From NCBI GenBank assembly GCA_024280855.1, contig JAJRPG010000092.1, positions 1-59,639 of the forward strand: a DNA stretch of 59,639 nt. The letters are read 5' to 3'. Position 1 is the stretch's first letter, and every line of letters begins with the position of its first letter. Of this stretch, positions 25,021 through 35,367 are shown piece after piece. Below the pieces are notes generated by a model. The model did not search any database and had not been told where the DNA came from. It saw only the letters and a list, made by a program, of their open reading frames with translations. This DNA is from Planctomycetota bacterium. GTDB taxonomy: Bacteria; Planctomycetota; Phycisphaerae; UBA1845. Both the position numbers and the translations under genes were made by a program.

Positions 25021-26235
25021 TTACTCACCCTCACCTTGCTCGCCCTTCTCTCCCTTCTGACCTTGTTTCCCTTTTTGACCCTTCTGACCTTGTTGGCTCT
25101 GCTGAGATTTCTGGCCTTGCTGACTTTTTTGTCCCTTCTGACTCTCCTGACCTTGCTCGCCTTTTTTACCGCTTTGCGATTGGCTTTGCTGAGATTGACT
25201 ATCCGGCGATTGGCCTTTCTTCATCTGCTCAGCTAGCTGTTCCGTTTCCTTTGATAGCTCTTCTTGTCGCTTGGCTAAGTCCTTCTTCTTGTTCTCTTGA
25301 TCGAGTTCTTTTTTAGCTTGTTCCAATTGCTCTTTGGCCTTGTCGAGCGACTCCTTAGCTGACTGCTGCTGCGATTTAGCTGACGAAGAGTCACCACTTT
25401 CCATTGATTTCTTCGCTTGAGACATGCTCTTGGATGCCTCGGATAAAGACTCTGACGCTTTACTGGCACTCTTCTGGGATGAGGCTTCACTTGACTCAGT
25501 AGGTTTTTCGTCCTGCATCTTCTCGGCGATTTTTTCCACCTGCTCAGCCAGCGCCTCAGCTTGCTCGGCTAATGACTCCTGCTGTTTTTCCAGTGATGGC
25601 TCATCGCCATTGCTTTCGCCCGCAGCTTTAGCATCCGATTCTTTCAAGAGTTTGCCTTGTTGACCCCTTAAGCTATCCAATTGTTGCAACGCCTGATCGA
25701 TTTGCTGGCCTAACGCGCCTTGCGCATCTTGCTGATCGACGTCGTCGCGTAAGGACCGCTGCTCTTTTAATAATCGTTGTACACGTTCTTGATAAGCTTT
25801 GAGCTTTTCGATTTCGCTGCGACGTTCATCATTTTCACCGTCACGTTCCATGAGAATGTTCAAGAGCGCATCGGCATCCTCAACCCATTTAGTCTGAGCA
25901 TCTAATGCGTTACCAGAAGAACCAACTTCGTCTAACAAACGAATGATATCTTCAAGACGATCATTTAGGCCTAGCTCACCAGACCGTTCGAGAACCTTGG
26001 CTAACCGTTGGGCGTTTTCTGGTTCGGTTTCGGAAAGCTCTTCCCTCAGACGGAAAATACGGTCTTGAAATCGCACATACCGATCGTGAATCATGCGCTG
26101 CTTACGGGCGAGAGGTGATTCCTCGGTGCTATCAGCTGACCCTACCTGTCCTGGCTGAGGTTGGGCTACGACTACTGACGTACCTATGGCGAGTAATATG
26201 AACAGCAGCGATGTTATAAAGAATTTTGAATTCAT
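25021..26235 (-). CDS. N-terminal part of an interrupted Q/K/S-rich coiled-coil protein
   Basis: 404 residues with a signal peptide (ends VVVAQ). The mature part is almost wholly helical: heptad-like segments (FQDRIFRLREELSE; IDQALQQLDSLRGQQGKL), then a Ser/Ala/Lys-rich and Gln/Glu-rich part and finally short QKGQKGKQG-type repeats. It ends at a TAA, after which the frame stays open into the downstream feature, so the natural product was probably about 690 residues. A single C-to-T change of a CAA (Gln) codon would give the TAA, which fits the Gln-rich context. It lies between the large membrane protein and the helical-repeat gene. Likely a periplasmic structural or scaffold protein. Confidence 0.7.
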   Translation of the reverse strand: MNSKFFITSLLFILLAIGTSVVVAQPQPGQVGSADSTEESPLARKQRMIHDRYVRFQDRIFRLREELSETEPENAQRLAKVLERSGELGLNDRLEDIIRLLDEVGSSGNALDAQTKWVEDADALLNILMERDGENDERRSEIEKLKAYQERVQRLLKEQRSLRDDVDQQDAQGALGQQIDQALQQLDSLRGQQGKLLKESDAKAAGESNGDEPSLEKQQESLAEQAEALAEQVEKIAEKMQDEKPTESSEASSQKSASKASESLSEASKSMSQAKKSMESGDSSSAKSQQQSAKESLDKAKEQLEQAKKELDQENKKKDLAKRQEELSKETEQLAEQMKKGQSPDSQSQQSQSQSGKKGEQGQESQKGQKSQQGQKSQQSQQGQKGQKGKQGQKGEKGEQGEGE

Positions 26236-26311
26236 GGTTTACCATCCCAGCCCGAAAAATTCAGCCCGGCGATATCATAATATGATAGCGCGGTCTAAAA
26301 TGCTTGGCTGA

Positions 26312-28441
26312 CTAATCTTCAAAAACGTCGTCTCCTTGCTTATCGAGCGAATCCTTCGTCTCGGTATGCAGCTCATTTTGTAATCGCATGATATCACGCA
26401 GCATGTTCACCAGCTCGTGATACCCTTCCCATTGTATCATGCCATCCAAAATCGATTGCATTTTTCTCAAAATCGCTTCCTGATGCTCGTCTATTGAGCG
26501 ATTTTCCTGCCCCAGCGACTGCCTGGACCAGCGACGGATTTCGTCGGCGGCGTCGATTAAATCTCGCGTAGCTAGCATCGTAAGCGGGTCGATAATCGTA
26601 TCAACTAACCGCTCAACCTCATCTTTAGTATCGAGCTGATTGATGCGTAGCTCGTCAAGAATTTGCTGAAACTGCTGACGAACGATATTTACAGAACGAG
26701 CGAGGTTTCGCTGACGCCTTTCCAGCGGCGATAGCAGCAACGCGAGTTGTTCTTTAGTCAATTCGCCCTGAGCCTGTCTGGCCGCGGTGAGCAGGTCTCC
26801 GCGAAGTCTTCCCTGAGAATGGACGATGCGCTGAAAGTCCATGCGGTATTCTTGCTCGCGCCGGGATAGCTCGGCTAATAACTCATCACGGGAAACCACG
26901 CGCAATGTCACAACCGTCGCATTAGATGTGCCCGGGCCTGTGACGTCGTTGAAATCTGATGCGTGAGCGCCTAAAAAGAGGCGATCTCCTTCGACAGCCT
27001 CTGACGCTTGAATGGGCCAATTCAGCGTGGTTGAAAATTGTTTGCGGGCTGGCACGAACTCTGGAAGCGCCACCGGCATCTCGCTCGCTGATTCATCATC
27101 CATACGATAAAACAAATCCAGCGTCGCTAGTCCATAGGTATCGTTACATTCTACCGACACCGGAAGGATAGCCTCTTGCGTAACCATATCCCCTACGCCG
27201 GGTATCCGCACGCGAACAAAAGGCGGCTCGTCTTCAATCACACGAATCGAAAAACGCACCGGACGCTTATTGTCTAAGCCCACCTGATCGCGCAATTGAA
27301 AATGATAAGTGTCGGTATCCTGCGGTGAGAAAGTAACCGTATACCACGAATCATCCGTAGTCTGGGTTTGAGATTCTAGCCCATCACCGTTGACGAGTGA
27401 GATGTCAGTCAATGGCTTATCCACAGTCACAGCTATGGTTACGCGACTTCCTTGTAGCACTTCGAGATGTCTTTCACCATCGCCATACGTCACTGGAGAT
27501 TGCAAACTATAAGCAGGAGGATCAACCTGAACCTGCGATGTGGCCACGCGAGGCCTTTCCTCTAACTTAGCTTCATACCACCGCGTGCGGTCGTCTCCGC
27601 CTCGGAGTGAAAATTGAAAATTTTCTCGCGCATCTTTGAACGTGTAACGATAGCGATATGTTCCCGCGCTACCCACCGTCACCATCATTTCTCGGCCACG
27701 CTTACCGGAAGTCGTTTCGTAGTGGAATTCGACCTCGCGCGGCGCTTCGCCTTCTGCATAAGCCTGGATAATCAGGTCATCGCCGATAGCTCCGAACAAC
27801 ACATCACCCTCTAATTCCACAACCAAATGCGTGCGCTGAGGCCAGGGTGTTTCTTGTAACAAGACATTTCGCTCAAACCACAGTCCCACCGTTTTCGGCG
27901 ACCATAACAAAGTTGAAGCCGCTAGTGTGATTAAGATAATAAGATAAGTGCCAACGCGACGCGCATGTTGACGATTGACGACGACATCAAAATCCAAACC
28001 CGACACAGCCTCAGTCGCTCGCTGAACCACGCTGCGCATTAGCGCGGGTGAGTTCGACGACGGCTGAGCAATGTCGTCACTTGAAAACCTCACGGCTGAA
28101 ATCAAAACTGATGATAGTTGGGGATAAGACCGCTCGACTAAATGAGCCGCCTCCACTGGCCCCATAGGCAGGCGAAGTGGTTTCAACAATCTGCGCCAGG
28201 CTATGAAAAGCAATATCGACATAGCTGCAGCGCCATAAGCGAATCGCATACTCCATCGCAACCCGTGTGAGCCGTAATCCATCGCGAAACTTACGACGGA
28301 TAGAAGCAGCATCGTCGCTACGATACGCGTCATGGCGTCCAGCGTGACCAACATGCGAAGCCTGCGCACTACGCGCATCAGCCGCGCTTGCACACGCTTA
28401 TCGAGATCAAGTTGAATGGCTAGCGAATTACCCATCGTCAT
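26312..28441 (-). CDS. Large membrane-anchored protein of the MoxR/vWA cluster (DUF4175-like)
   Basis: 709 residues. Three membrane helices in the first 190 residues (IVATMLLLSVVSFAM; FAYGAAAMSILLFIAW; YLIILITLAASTLLW). Then a long extracytoplasmic beta-rich part with Ig-like units (VQVDPPAYSLQSPVTYG; FSIRVIEDEPPFVRVRIPG) and a C-terminal helical region (LSRREQEYRMDFQRI; DIMRLQNELHTE). This layout matches a family found next to MoxR, DUF58 and vWA genes and usually called DUF4175; the assignment is from overall layout. Its proximity to a secreted coiled-coil protein suggests the two interact in the periplasm (inference). Confidence 0.7.
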   Translation of the reverse strand: MTMGNSLAIQLDLDKRVQARLMRVVRRLRMLVTLDAMTRIVATMLLLSVVSFAMDYGSHGLRWSMRFAYGAAAMSILLFIAWRRLLKPLRLPMGPVEAAHLVERSYPQLSSVLISAVRFSSDDIAQPSSNSPALMRSVVQRATEAVSGLDFDVVVNRQHARRVGTYLIILITLAASTLLWSPKTVGLWFERNVLLQETPWPQRTHLVVELEGDVLFGAIGDDLIIQAYAEGEAPREVEFHYETTSGKRGREMMVTVGSAGTYRYRYTFKDARENFQFSLRGGDDRTRWYEAKLEERPRVATSQVQVDPPAYSLQSPVTYGDGERHLEVLQGSRVTIAVTVDKPLTDISLVNGDGLESQTQTTDDSWYTVTFSPQDTDTYHFQLRDQVGLDNKRPVRFSIRVIEDEPPFVRVRIPGVGDMVTQEAILPVSVECNDTYGLATLDLFYRMDDESASEMPVALPEFVPARKQFSTTLNWPIQASEAVEGDRLFLGAHASDFNDVTGPGTSNATVVTLRVVSRDELLAELSRREQEYRMDFQRIVHSQGRLRGDLLTAARQAQGELTKEQLALLLSPLERRQRNLARSVNIVRQQFQQILDELRINQLDTKDEVERLVDTIIDPLTMLATRDLIDAADEIRRWSRQSLGQENRSIDEHQEAILRKMQSILDGMIQWEGYHELVNMLRDIMRLQNELHTETKDSLDKQGDDVFED

Positions 28442-28473
28442 TTACACATCACCAAAGCGTCTCACATCCGTAC

Positions 28474-30972
28474 TTACAACAAATGTTTCCATTTTCTACA
28501 AAACCATTCTACCGAGAGCAAGCCAATAAGCAGCGTCAGTGTCCAGCCATTGTCCCACAACGAAGTTGGCCTTGATCGCACGGAAACTTCTTCATGTCGA
28601 TCCGGAATCAAACCCGGAATTTCGTTAAGTTCATCAATCTCAAAATAGGCCCCGCCTGCAGATTGCGTTGCGAGCAAGGTCAAATCTTCGCGGGCCATCT
28701 GCGGATTGAGCACTTCGATATTAGGCCTGGAAACACGCACTTCGCGCGCGATTGTGGTTAATTCCGCGGTGCTACGTCCCGGCACCTGCACCTCGATGCG
28801 ATAGGTTCCATTTTGCGTAGGCACGAATCTTCCTTCGTACCAGCCCGCTCGCTCACGTTGCGGGGTGAGTAGGAAATCGCGTTTTTCGCCTTCAATCTCA
28901 AACGTCGCTTTTACTTCAGCCTTACGCATGGGTTCAAATTGTTCATCGAGCAGGCGGGCTGTAATGGTAACACTCTCTCCGATGGCGTATCGGTCGCGCT
29001 CCGTCAATAGCAAGCCACGCTTCGTGCCACCCAGCAATTTCCCCTCAGCTAAATAGCGTACCATTTGAATCCAAAACCGATCAAAGTTTTCAACACCGCT
29101 ACGCCGCCAGCGCCAGGTGCCATCAAAAGCTAAAAAGCCGCTACGCCCCGCACCAACAAATTGCACAGCTGCGAGCACATGCCCACCCCACGCATGTCGC
29201 ATACGCGGGTCGCCATGCCTCATCAACACCGTCGCAGCAGGCTTAGCTCGCAAGACGGGATAATGCCAATAAACCTGACTCAACCCACGCCACGCAAGCT
29301 TGGTCGCCACAGCATCCCCGGCTAATCGCAATATGTTATGATGGAACGACGCCTCTGGAATGTCTATCGGCGCAGGTTTTGACTGGTAATGGCCAATTTG
29401 ATTCAGCACCAAATCTGCCTCAGTGTCTAACACGACCGGAAGCAAATCAATAAGCGGAGATAAGGATACTTGCCTCAAAAATAAAGGCGAACGAGCGCGG
29501 GCTGCGGTATACAACAACCCCCCGCCATGCTCTGCCACGAACCTGTCAGCTAACTGTGCCCAGGCCTGATCGAATTCGGAGGCATCGGGGTCCATGAGGA
29601 CAATGGCGTCGTACTCGAATAGCTCCTCGGCTAATCTCGGAAGATGGTCGATCACCGTATTGCCATCGCGCACAGAACTCAGATCAGCGGACTGCAGCCA
29701 ACAACTGACGTCTATCGTGTCGTCTCGCTCCAAGAGTCGCGTAAGAAATCGATAATCCCAGCTTGGCCCGCCCGACACAACCAAGACCCGCGTCCGCGCA
29801 TCAATCACATTGACCGTCACCTGTTGACTATTGTCATCCACAACAGACTCGGCTTCTACCTCAGGCACGCGCACCGTATAAATGTATCGGCCGACACGAT
29901 CTTGTCGCCGCTCAAAACTGACTGACTTCGTCTCCCCCGTACCAAGCGTCAACGTGCGGGTATCCACAACATGTTCACTTCCCGTCGCGACATGTTTTTC
30001 CAAAAGCTCAACCAACAATAACTCATCGTCTACCCCCTCACCCACGACCTTAGCTGTCACGGCAAAAGGGTCACGCTGTAGCGCATTTTCAGGGGCTAAG
30101 GTTTCGGTCACGCGAACATTACGCGGCGGCGACGGATCACCGACACCAACCGCATAAACCGCGATGTCTCGTGATTTTGCATATCGCGCAATGTCAACGG
30201 CTCGTCCCCCTTCATTTAATCCGCCATCGGATAACAAGACGACACCAGCTATGGGAGCGCTGCCGAGTGACTCTATCGAAAGTCGTAGTGCGCGATCTAA
30301 ATTAGTCACCGGACCAGCCGAGGTCATCGCTAATGAAATATCATCAGCCTTACCCGACGATTGTTCATCCTTATCTTCATTCACACCTAAAGATTCTCGC
30401 TCACCAGCAGAGCGGATGGTTCCTCGTAGTTCAGGCTCGTCGCTAAACGAATAGACTTTGACTCGATTATTAACCGCTAGCTCTGTTAGCCAGGCACGGT
30501 TGTTAGCGTTTAACATAGTCTCCACAATTTCACGCCGGCGCACGCCCTGAGTTTCCTCTGCGGACATAATAGTTGCCACGCGCGTAGCGGCCTGGGGTGA
30601 TCGATAGGTATCTGCTAAATCCATGCTCGACGAATCATCGACCAGAACAATCGTATAAGAATCGACCCATTGCCTCACAATGCGCACGCTAACAGGCTCT
30701 AACAAGATGATAGCTAAGATCAACAAAACGCTGCATCGCAACAAGCCTAGCACGGTCCTCGCCCTGGGCGATGCGCCGCGCCGACCTTCGCGTTGATACA
30801 TACCCATCACCAACCAACACGCAGCTAGCACCAACGCGGCAAAGCCTACCGCCCACCATCCTTCGGGCATGCGGCGAAGCTCGGTCACAAAGGTTTCCTG
30901 TTCACGAGTCACGGGCGCAATCGCAGCGGATAACCAAGAGAAAGACAAAATGTCCCAAGCTACACTATGCAT
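28474..30972 (-). CDS. Membrane-bound von Willebrand factor A protein with C-terminal membrane anchor
   Basis: 832 residues. Two N-terminal membrane helices (about 40-57 and 75-92), a vWA domain with the metal site DDSSSM (Asp112, Ser114, Ser116) and GVVLLSDGGLNEGG, then a beta domain, a glutamine-amidotransferase-like domain without an obvious Cys/His pair (LVVSGGPSWDYRFLTRLL; YDAIVLMDPD), further beta domains and a last helix (LTLLIGLLSVEWFCRKW). Proteins of this plan belong to MoxR-vWA systems, where the vWA domain binds client proteins through Mg. It is 36 bases after the BatA-type gene, so they are co-transcribed. Confidence 0.82.
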   Translation of the reverse strand: MHSVAWDILSFSWLSAAIAPVTREQETFVTELRRMPEGWWAVGFAALVLAACWLVMGMYQREGRRGASPRARTVLGLLRCSVLLILAIILLEPVSVRIVRQWVDSYTIVLVDDSSSMDLADTYRSPQAATRVATIMSAEETQGVRRREIVETMLNANNRAWLTELAVNNRVKVYSFSDEPELRGTIRSAGERESLGVNEDKDEQSSGKADDISLAMTSAGPVTNLDRALRLSIESLGSAPIAGVVLLSDGGLNEGGRAVDIARYAKSRDIAVYAVGVGDPSPPRNVRVTETLAPENALQRDPFAVTAKVVGEGVDDELLLVELLEKHVATGSEHVVDTRTLTLGTGETKSVSFERRQDRVGRYIYTVRVPEVEAESVVDDNSQQVTVNVIDARTRVLVVSGGPSWDYRFLTRLLERDDTIDVSCWLQSADLSSVRDGNTVIDHLPRLAEELFEYDAIVLMDPDASEFDQAWAQLADRFVAEHGGGLLYTAARARSPLFLRQVSLSPLIDLLPVVLDTEADLVLNQIGHYQSKPAPIDIPEASFHHNILRLAGDAVATKLAWRGLSQVYWHYPVLRAKPAATVLMRHGDPRMRHAWGGHVLAAVQFVGAGRSGFLAFDGTWRWRRSGVENFDRFWIQMVRYLAEGKLLGGTKRGLLLTERDRYAIGESVTITARLLDEQFEPMRKAEVKATFEIEGEKRDFLLTPQRERAGWYEGRFVPTQNGTYRIEVQVPGRSTAELTTIAREVRVSRPNIEVLNPQMAREDLTLLATQSAGGAYFEIDELNEIPGLIPDRHEEVSVRSRPTSLWDNGWTLTLLIGLLSVEWFCRKWKHLL

Positions 30973-31008
30973 AAATCGTTTCTACAACTCCCATTTTTCG
31001 GTGACATT

Positions 31009-33309
31009 TTATCGCCGACGTCCCCATGACCACGCCAAAAACTGTTCAAAAAGAAGCACCGCTACTACCGCAAAAAGCACCAGTCGCCACATCTCTGTTC
31101 TAGGATTACCAACTTCACCCGATAGCGCCTCCACGCCATCTACATATTCAATAGGCACGCCCTCATTCGCCTGCCTCAATTCAGATTCATTCGCCGAGGC
31201 CACATCACTCTCTCGCGTATCAGGATTCACCGACACCAGACGAATCGTTTGCCCCTGGTCTCGCCGCTTCAACACAAATTGGTACACGCCGCAACGATTG
31301 GTATCCGCCCAGGTAGCCACCAAACCCGCACCTTCTTCTGCCGACTTCGCAGTCACGACGACCTCTCGCTCATTGGGATACGCTGGTGTGCGCACGATGA
31401 CCTCTGATTCAAAAGCGGAAGTATCGATAGCCATCTCAATAGGCACGCCAGCCGCATAATCTGTGCCGTCAGCATTGCGTTTGGAAACGTGCAGGGCGAA
31501 CTCCATCATGACCGGAAGATACGTTGGATGGTTAGGCCAAAGATGCCACTCCTTATCCGCCGCCGTCGTAACCATTAGCACGCGACCTTTACCAAACCGT
31601 TGCTCAACTATCGCGGGATAATCCTGGTCATCTCGAAACACAGCCAATACCCGGGCTGACGATGTTGTTGCCATGTCGCTGTCACCATCTTCGCCATCTC
31701 GCTCATCAACCTCAGCCATCTCGTCCGCGTCCGCAAGCTTACAATCGAAAAACTCCAGGAATGGAATTTCTGACAGGCCAAGCGGGTCTCCCTCTAAGCT
31801 CAAAGGTCGCATGATCGGATGTAAACGATCTACAATCTTAAGATGAAAAGGCCGGGCGCCGCGCACACGCTCTCCCAATTTTGCAGGAAGTAGGCCAATA
31901 CCATCGCGGTATAAAGTCGCGTTATACAAACCTGGGTCAACTTGATCGCCAAGATAAAAAATCACCCCACCGCCACGCCGCACAAACTGCTCCAACCGCT
32001 GAGCCGCAGGTTCACTCACGCGATAAACATTGGCGATAATCACCGCGTGATACATTGAAAGATTAGCCGTCTCAAGCTCCGACTCATCGACCACGACCAC
32101 ATCGTTACCGCTAAACACCTCACCCTTGGGACGAAGCGCGGTAGTCAAATACGTCACTTCATCTTCAAACAAGTCAGTCGAAGGTTCGCCATTGACAACG
32201 AGGATGCGAATTGAATTAGCCACGTCCGCTACGAAAAATCGTTCGTTGTCCAGGTCTAACGCATCATGCGGAATCGAAACACGAACCGTCTCATACCCTG
32301 CCGAAACAAATGAAGCATCTAAATCGACAGAACTCGTTAAACCGCCCACCAACTCCGGTATAGTTTTGGTCGGTTGAGCCAGGTTGCCCACCGTAATTGA
32401 CACATCCAAATTCGCGGCTGAACCTTGCGCATAGTTCGCCACCTTCGCCCGCAGCGTAGCCTCTGCCCCCGTCACCAACTGCCCACCCGTCAGACGGACA
32501 TCCGTAACCGCGATATTCTTAGCCTCATCCTCACCCACATCAATAAGTACAATCTGCAAATCGTGGTCATCGCTGGACCAATCCATTAACGGCTTGAGCA
32601 ACGACCCGCCAGTTTCATCATCACTGTGCGTATCTGCAAGCCAATCCTTCTTCTGAAAATCGCTGACCACATACACGGCTGCGTTGATAATATCTTCGCT
32701 GTTTGATAGATATTTATTGACATGCTCAACCACCTCTACCGGATTCATCGCCAATTGCGAAACCGAAAGTGATTCTAAGCGGGCTAATAATTCGGGCGTT
32801 TGCCGTTCATCGAGAAAAGTGCCTCGCTCCACCGGCGAATCAGGCTCTGTCATGCGGAAAATAGTCACGGTATCGTCTGGCGATTCTTCCCGGATTAACT
32901 CAATCAAGCGATGCACGCTTTTCTTAGCGTGAGCAAACAACGCAACCCCGTCAGACACATAGCCCATGCTAAAAGAATCGTCGATCAAAATAATGCGCTC
33001 GGTCTGCGCCCTGCCGCTCAAAGAAGCCACGATACCGCTGGGCGTTAAAAATGGCCTAGCTATGAGCATCGCAATTAACAAAACCGCTAAACAACGCAGC
33101 GCGAGCAATAGCCATTCTTCGAGCTTGACCCTACGACGATTTTTCTTCTCCGCAGCCAATAAAAATTCTACCGCAGCCCAACGCACCCGCTTAAAACGTC
33201 TGCGGGCTAACAGGTGAATAATGATGGGCACAGACATGGCAGCCGCCCCAGCCATGAATAGACTGGGCGTTACAAATGCTGCGGCTAATATGGAAACTGA
33301 AAACGTCAA
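31009..33309 (-). CDS. BatA-type membrane protein with vWA domain
   Basis: 766 residues. Starts with the BatA N-terminal membrane motif (FVTPSLFMAGAAAMSVPII, LLARRRFKRVRWAAVEFLL, then LLLALRCLAVLLIAMLIARPFL). The vWA domain follows with metal site DDSFSM (Asp110, Ser112, Ser114). A large extracytoplasmic beta region and an amidotransferase-like segment (YHAVIIANVYRVSEPAAQRLEQF) come next, with a C-terminal helix (LVLFAVVAVLLFEQFLAW). BatA proteins partner MoxR ATPases in envelope stress and chaperone functions in Bacteroides and others. The DUF58 and MoxR genes are directly upstream. Confidence 0.85.
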   Translation of the reverse strand: MTFSVSILAAAFVTPSLFMAGAAAMSVPIIIHLLARRRFKRVRWAAVEFLLAAEKKNRRRVKLEEWLLLALRCLAVLLIAMLIARPFLTPSGIVASLSGRAQTERIILIDDSFSMGYVSDGVALFAHAKKSVHRLIELIREESPDDTVTIFRMTEPDSPVERGTFLDERQTPELLARLESLSVSQLAMNPVEVVEHVNKYLSNSEDIINAAVYVVSDFQKKDWLADTHSDDETGGSLLKPLMDWSSDDHDLQIVLIDVGEDEAKNIAVTDVRLTGGQLVTGAEATLRAKVANYAQGSAANLDVSITVGNLAQPTKTIPELVGGLTSSVDLDASFVSAGYETVRVSIPHDALDLDNERFFVADVANSIRILVVNGEPSTDLFEDEVTYLTTALRPKGEVFSGNDVVVVDESELETANLSMYHAVIIANVYRVSEPAAQRLEQFVRRGGGVIFYLGDQVDPGLYNATLYRDGIGLLPAKLGERVRGARPFHLKIVDRLHPIMRPLSLEGDPLGLSEIPFLEFFDCKLADADEMAEVDERDGEDGDSDMATTSSARVLAVFRDDQDYPAIVEQRFGKGRVLMVTTAADKEWHLWPNHPTYLPVMMEFALHVSKRNADGTDYAAGVPIEMAIDTSAFESEVIVRTPAYPNEREVVVTAKSAEEGAGLVATWADTNRCGVYQFVLKRRDQGQTIRLVSVNPDTRESDVASANESELRQANEGVPIEYVDGVEALSGEVGNPRTEMWRLVLFAVVAVLLFEQFLAWSWGRRR

Positions 33310-33369
33310 GCCCTAACCTTCAACCTCTCTGGTGTTTTTCTAAACGACTAACAACAACCCTATTAGATT

Positions 33370-34299
33370 CTACGCCCGTGCCCGTCTGGTACGCAGACGC
33401 GCGGACAAGCATGTCACTAGCGCCGTATCCAAAGTGTCAGCCGTACTAATTGTGGCGTAACCAATACCACGGTCCAGGCACGAACTGCGCACCTTGCTCA
33501 CAAACGATTGGAACGCCTCCAGATAACTGTCCCGCAGCGACTGGGGATCAGTCAAAATTTCAATATCTAAATCTTCCATACCTTCAAACAGCGTTCGATC
33601 GGTAAATGGAAATTCAATTTCATCCTGATCCAAAATATGCAACACAAGCACATCATGCTCATGATGTTGAAACCGCTGCAATCCCTTGGCGAACGTGTCT
33701 ACATCCGTCAGTAAATCAGACAAAATCACCACCAACCCACGTCGCGGAATCGTGCTGTTTAACTGCTGAAAAGGTATAGCTAACTCGGTAGCCCCCGTGG
33801 GCGCGTGATCTTCAATGCACCGAACAACCCGATGAAGCGAGCCTCGGTTTGATGACACCGGCAACGTCGCGCGAACGGTCTCGTCAAATAGCGTCAAACC
33901 CACGCCATCTTGCTGATGCACCAACAGATGCGCAAGCGAAGCTGCCACCGTCGCGGCGTAATCCCATTTAGTCATACGGTCTGGCGCAGGTTGCTCTGGA
34001 TAAGCCATCGACCCGGAGCAGTCCAACAAAATATGCACGCGCATATTCGTCTCTTCTTCGTATTCTTTAATAAAGAAACGATCCGCTTTGGCGTATACGC
34101 GCCAGTCGATATGTCGAATATCATCACCGGGCACATAAGGCCGATGACTGGCAAACTCAACGCTGAATCCCTTATAAGGACTCTTGTGCATCCCGCTGAC
34201 GAAACCGTCAACCACACGACACGCGCGAAGCTCCAGCTTGGATATTCGGCTTAATATATCAGGCCGTAAGTACTTTGCGTGCGCACTCATCGTCATCAA
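33370..34299 (-). CDS. DUF58 (vWA-like) protein of the MoxR system
   Basis: 309 residues, cytoplasmic. The DUF58 signature is clear: SVEFASHRPYVPGDDIRHID, then WRVYAKADRFFIKEYEEE, then a vWA-like metal site LLDCSGSM (Asp93, Ser95, Ser97), and VILSDLL. DUF58 proteins are the standard partner of MoxR ATPases, thought to serve as metal-dependent adaptors. The start overlaps the end of the moxR gene by 41 bases, so the two are translated together. Confidence 0.92.
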   Translation of the reverse strand: MMTMSAHAKYLRPDILSRISKLELRACRVVDGFVSGMHKSPYKGFSVEFASHRPYVPGDDIRHIDWRVYAKADRFFIKEYEEETNMRVHILLDCSGSMAYPEQPAPDRMTKWDYAATVAASLAHLLVHQQDGVGLTLFDETVRATLPVSSNRGSLHRVVRCIEDHAPTGATELAIPFQQLNSTIPRRGLVVILSDLLTDVDTFAKGLQRFQHHEHDVLVLHILDQDEIEFPFTDRTLFEGMEDLDIEILTDPQSLRDSYLEAFQSFVSKVRSSCLDRGIGYATISTADTLDTALVTCLSARLRTRRARA

Positions 34300-35341
34300 A
34301 AGGTGTCCGGTTAGGGTCTATACATTTCAACAATTCTTCAATAATTCGTTCCGTACTATATCCTTCTGCCTCAGCCGAGTAATTAGTGACAACGCGATGT
34401 CGCAACACCGGCAAAGCCAGTGCGCGAATATCTTCAATAGCTACATGGTGACGATTTTTCAAAACCGCTCGGGCTTTCCCTCCCAATAGCAGCGCCTGAA
34501 CCGCACGAGGACCAGCCCCCCAACTCACCACTTTATTGATAAAATCAAGGCTGCCCTCCTCATTAGGTCGAGTCGCACGGACGAGGTCCAAAGCGTAACG
34601 AACCATCTCCGGGGCTGCGGGGATACGACGAATCAACGTCTGGTAAGCAATCACCTGCTCCTGCGTCACGCACGGCGATAGCTCCGGAACCTCACCACCT
34701 GTCGTAGTATCCGCAATTGCATATTCTTCTTTGTACGAAGGATAATTAATAAGCACCTTGAACATGAATCGATCCTGCTGCGCTTCCGGCAGTGGATAGG
34801 TACCTTCCTGCTCAATGGGATTTTGCGTAGCTAACACGAAAAACGGTGGCGCTAAATCATGCTGCACGCCGCCGACCGTAATGTGCCGCTCCTGCATCGC
34901 TTCCAACAGCGCAGCCTGCGTCTTAGGCGGCGTTCGATTAATCTCATCCGCCAAAACGACATTCGCAAAAATCGGGCCATGCAAAAACTTAAACGATCTT
35001 TCGCCCGAAGACTTGTCTTCCTGAATCACCTCAGTACCCGTAATGTCAGAGGGCATAAGGTCTGGCGTAAATTGAATACGACGAAACGTAAGCGCCAAAC
35101 ATTTCGCCAGCGAAGAAATCATCAGCGTCTTAGCTAAGCCTGGCACGCCTTCCAACATACAATGACCATTGGCAAAAAGCGCGATTAACATCTGGTCAAC
35201 CACCTCGTCCTGACCAATGATAATTTTGCCAAGCTCACTACGCAGCCGAGCATAGGCAGCCGTGACTTCGTCCACCATCTGCGGATCAATAGGCGGCGAT
35301 GATTGCCCCGCCCCTTTATTGACATCGTTTAATTCATGCAT
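34259..35341 (-). CDS. MoxR-family AAA+ ATPase
   Basis: 360 residues. Walker A GVPGLAKT (65-72), Walker [10 protein letters not shown] (128-136), sensor 1 [13 protein letters not shown] (168-180), and the MoxR-specific [14 protein letters not shown] and [12 protein letters not shown] motifs. MoxR ATPases act as chaperones that insert cofactors or assemble complexes, working with vWA proteins. Here the gene is followed by DUF58, BatA-type and a second vWA protein, a complete MoxR-vWA set. N-terminal 25 residues are a poorly conserved extension. Confidence 0.95.
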   Translation of the reverse strand: MHELNDVNKGAGQSSPPIDPQMVDEVTAAYARLRSELGKIIIGQDEVVDQMLIALFANGHCMLEGVPGLAKTLMISSLAKCLALTFRRIQFTPDLMPSDITGTEVIQEDKSSGERSFKFLHGPIFANVVLADEINRTPPKTQAALLEAMQERHITVGGVQHDLAPPFFVLATQNPIEQEGTYPLPEAQQDRFMFKVLINYPSYKEEYAIADTTTGGEVPELSPCVTQEQVIAYQTLIRRIPAAPEMVRYALDLVRATRPNEEGSLDFINKVVSWGAGPRAVQALLLGGKARAVLKNRHHVAIEDIRALALPVLRHRVVTNYSAEAEGYSTERIIEELLKCIDPNRTPFDDDECARKVLTA

Positions 35342-35367
35342 ATTTATCTCCCAATTATCCCCCGCTA

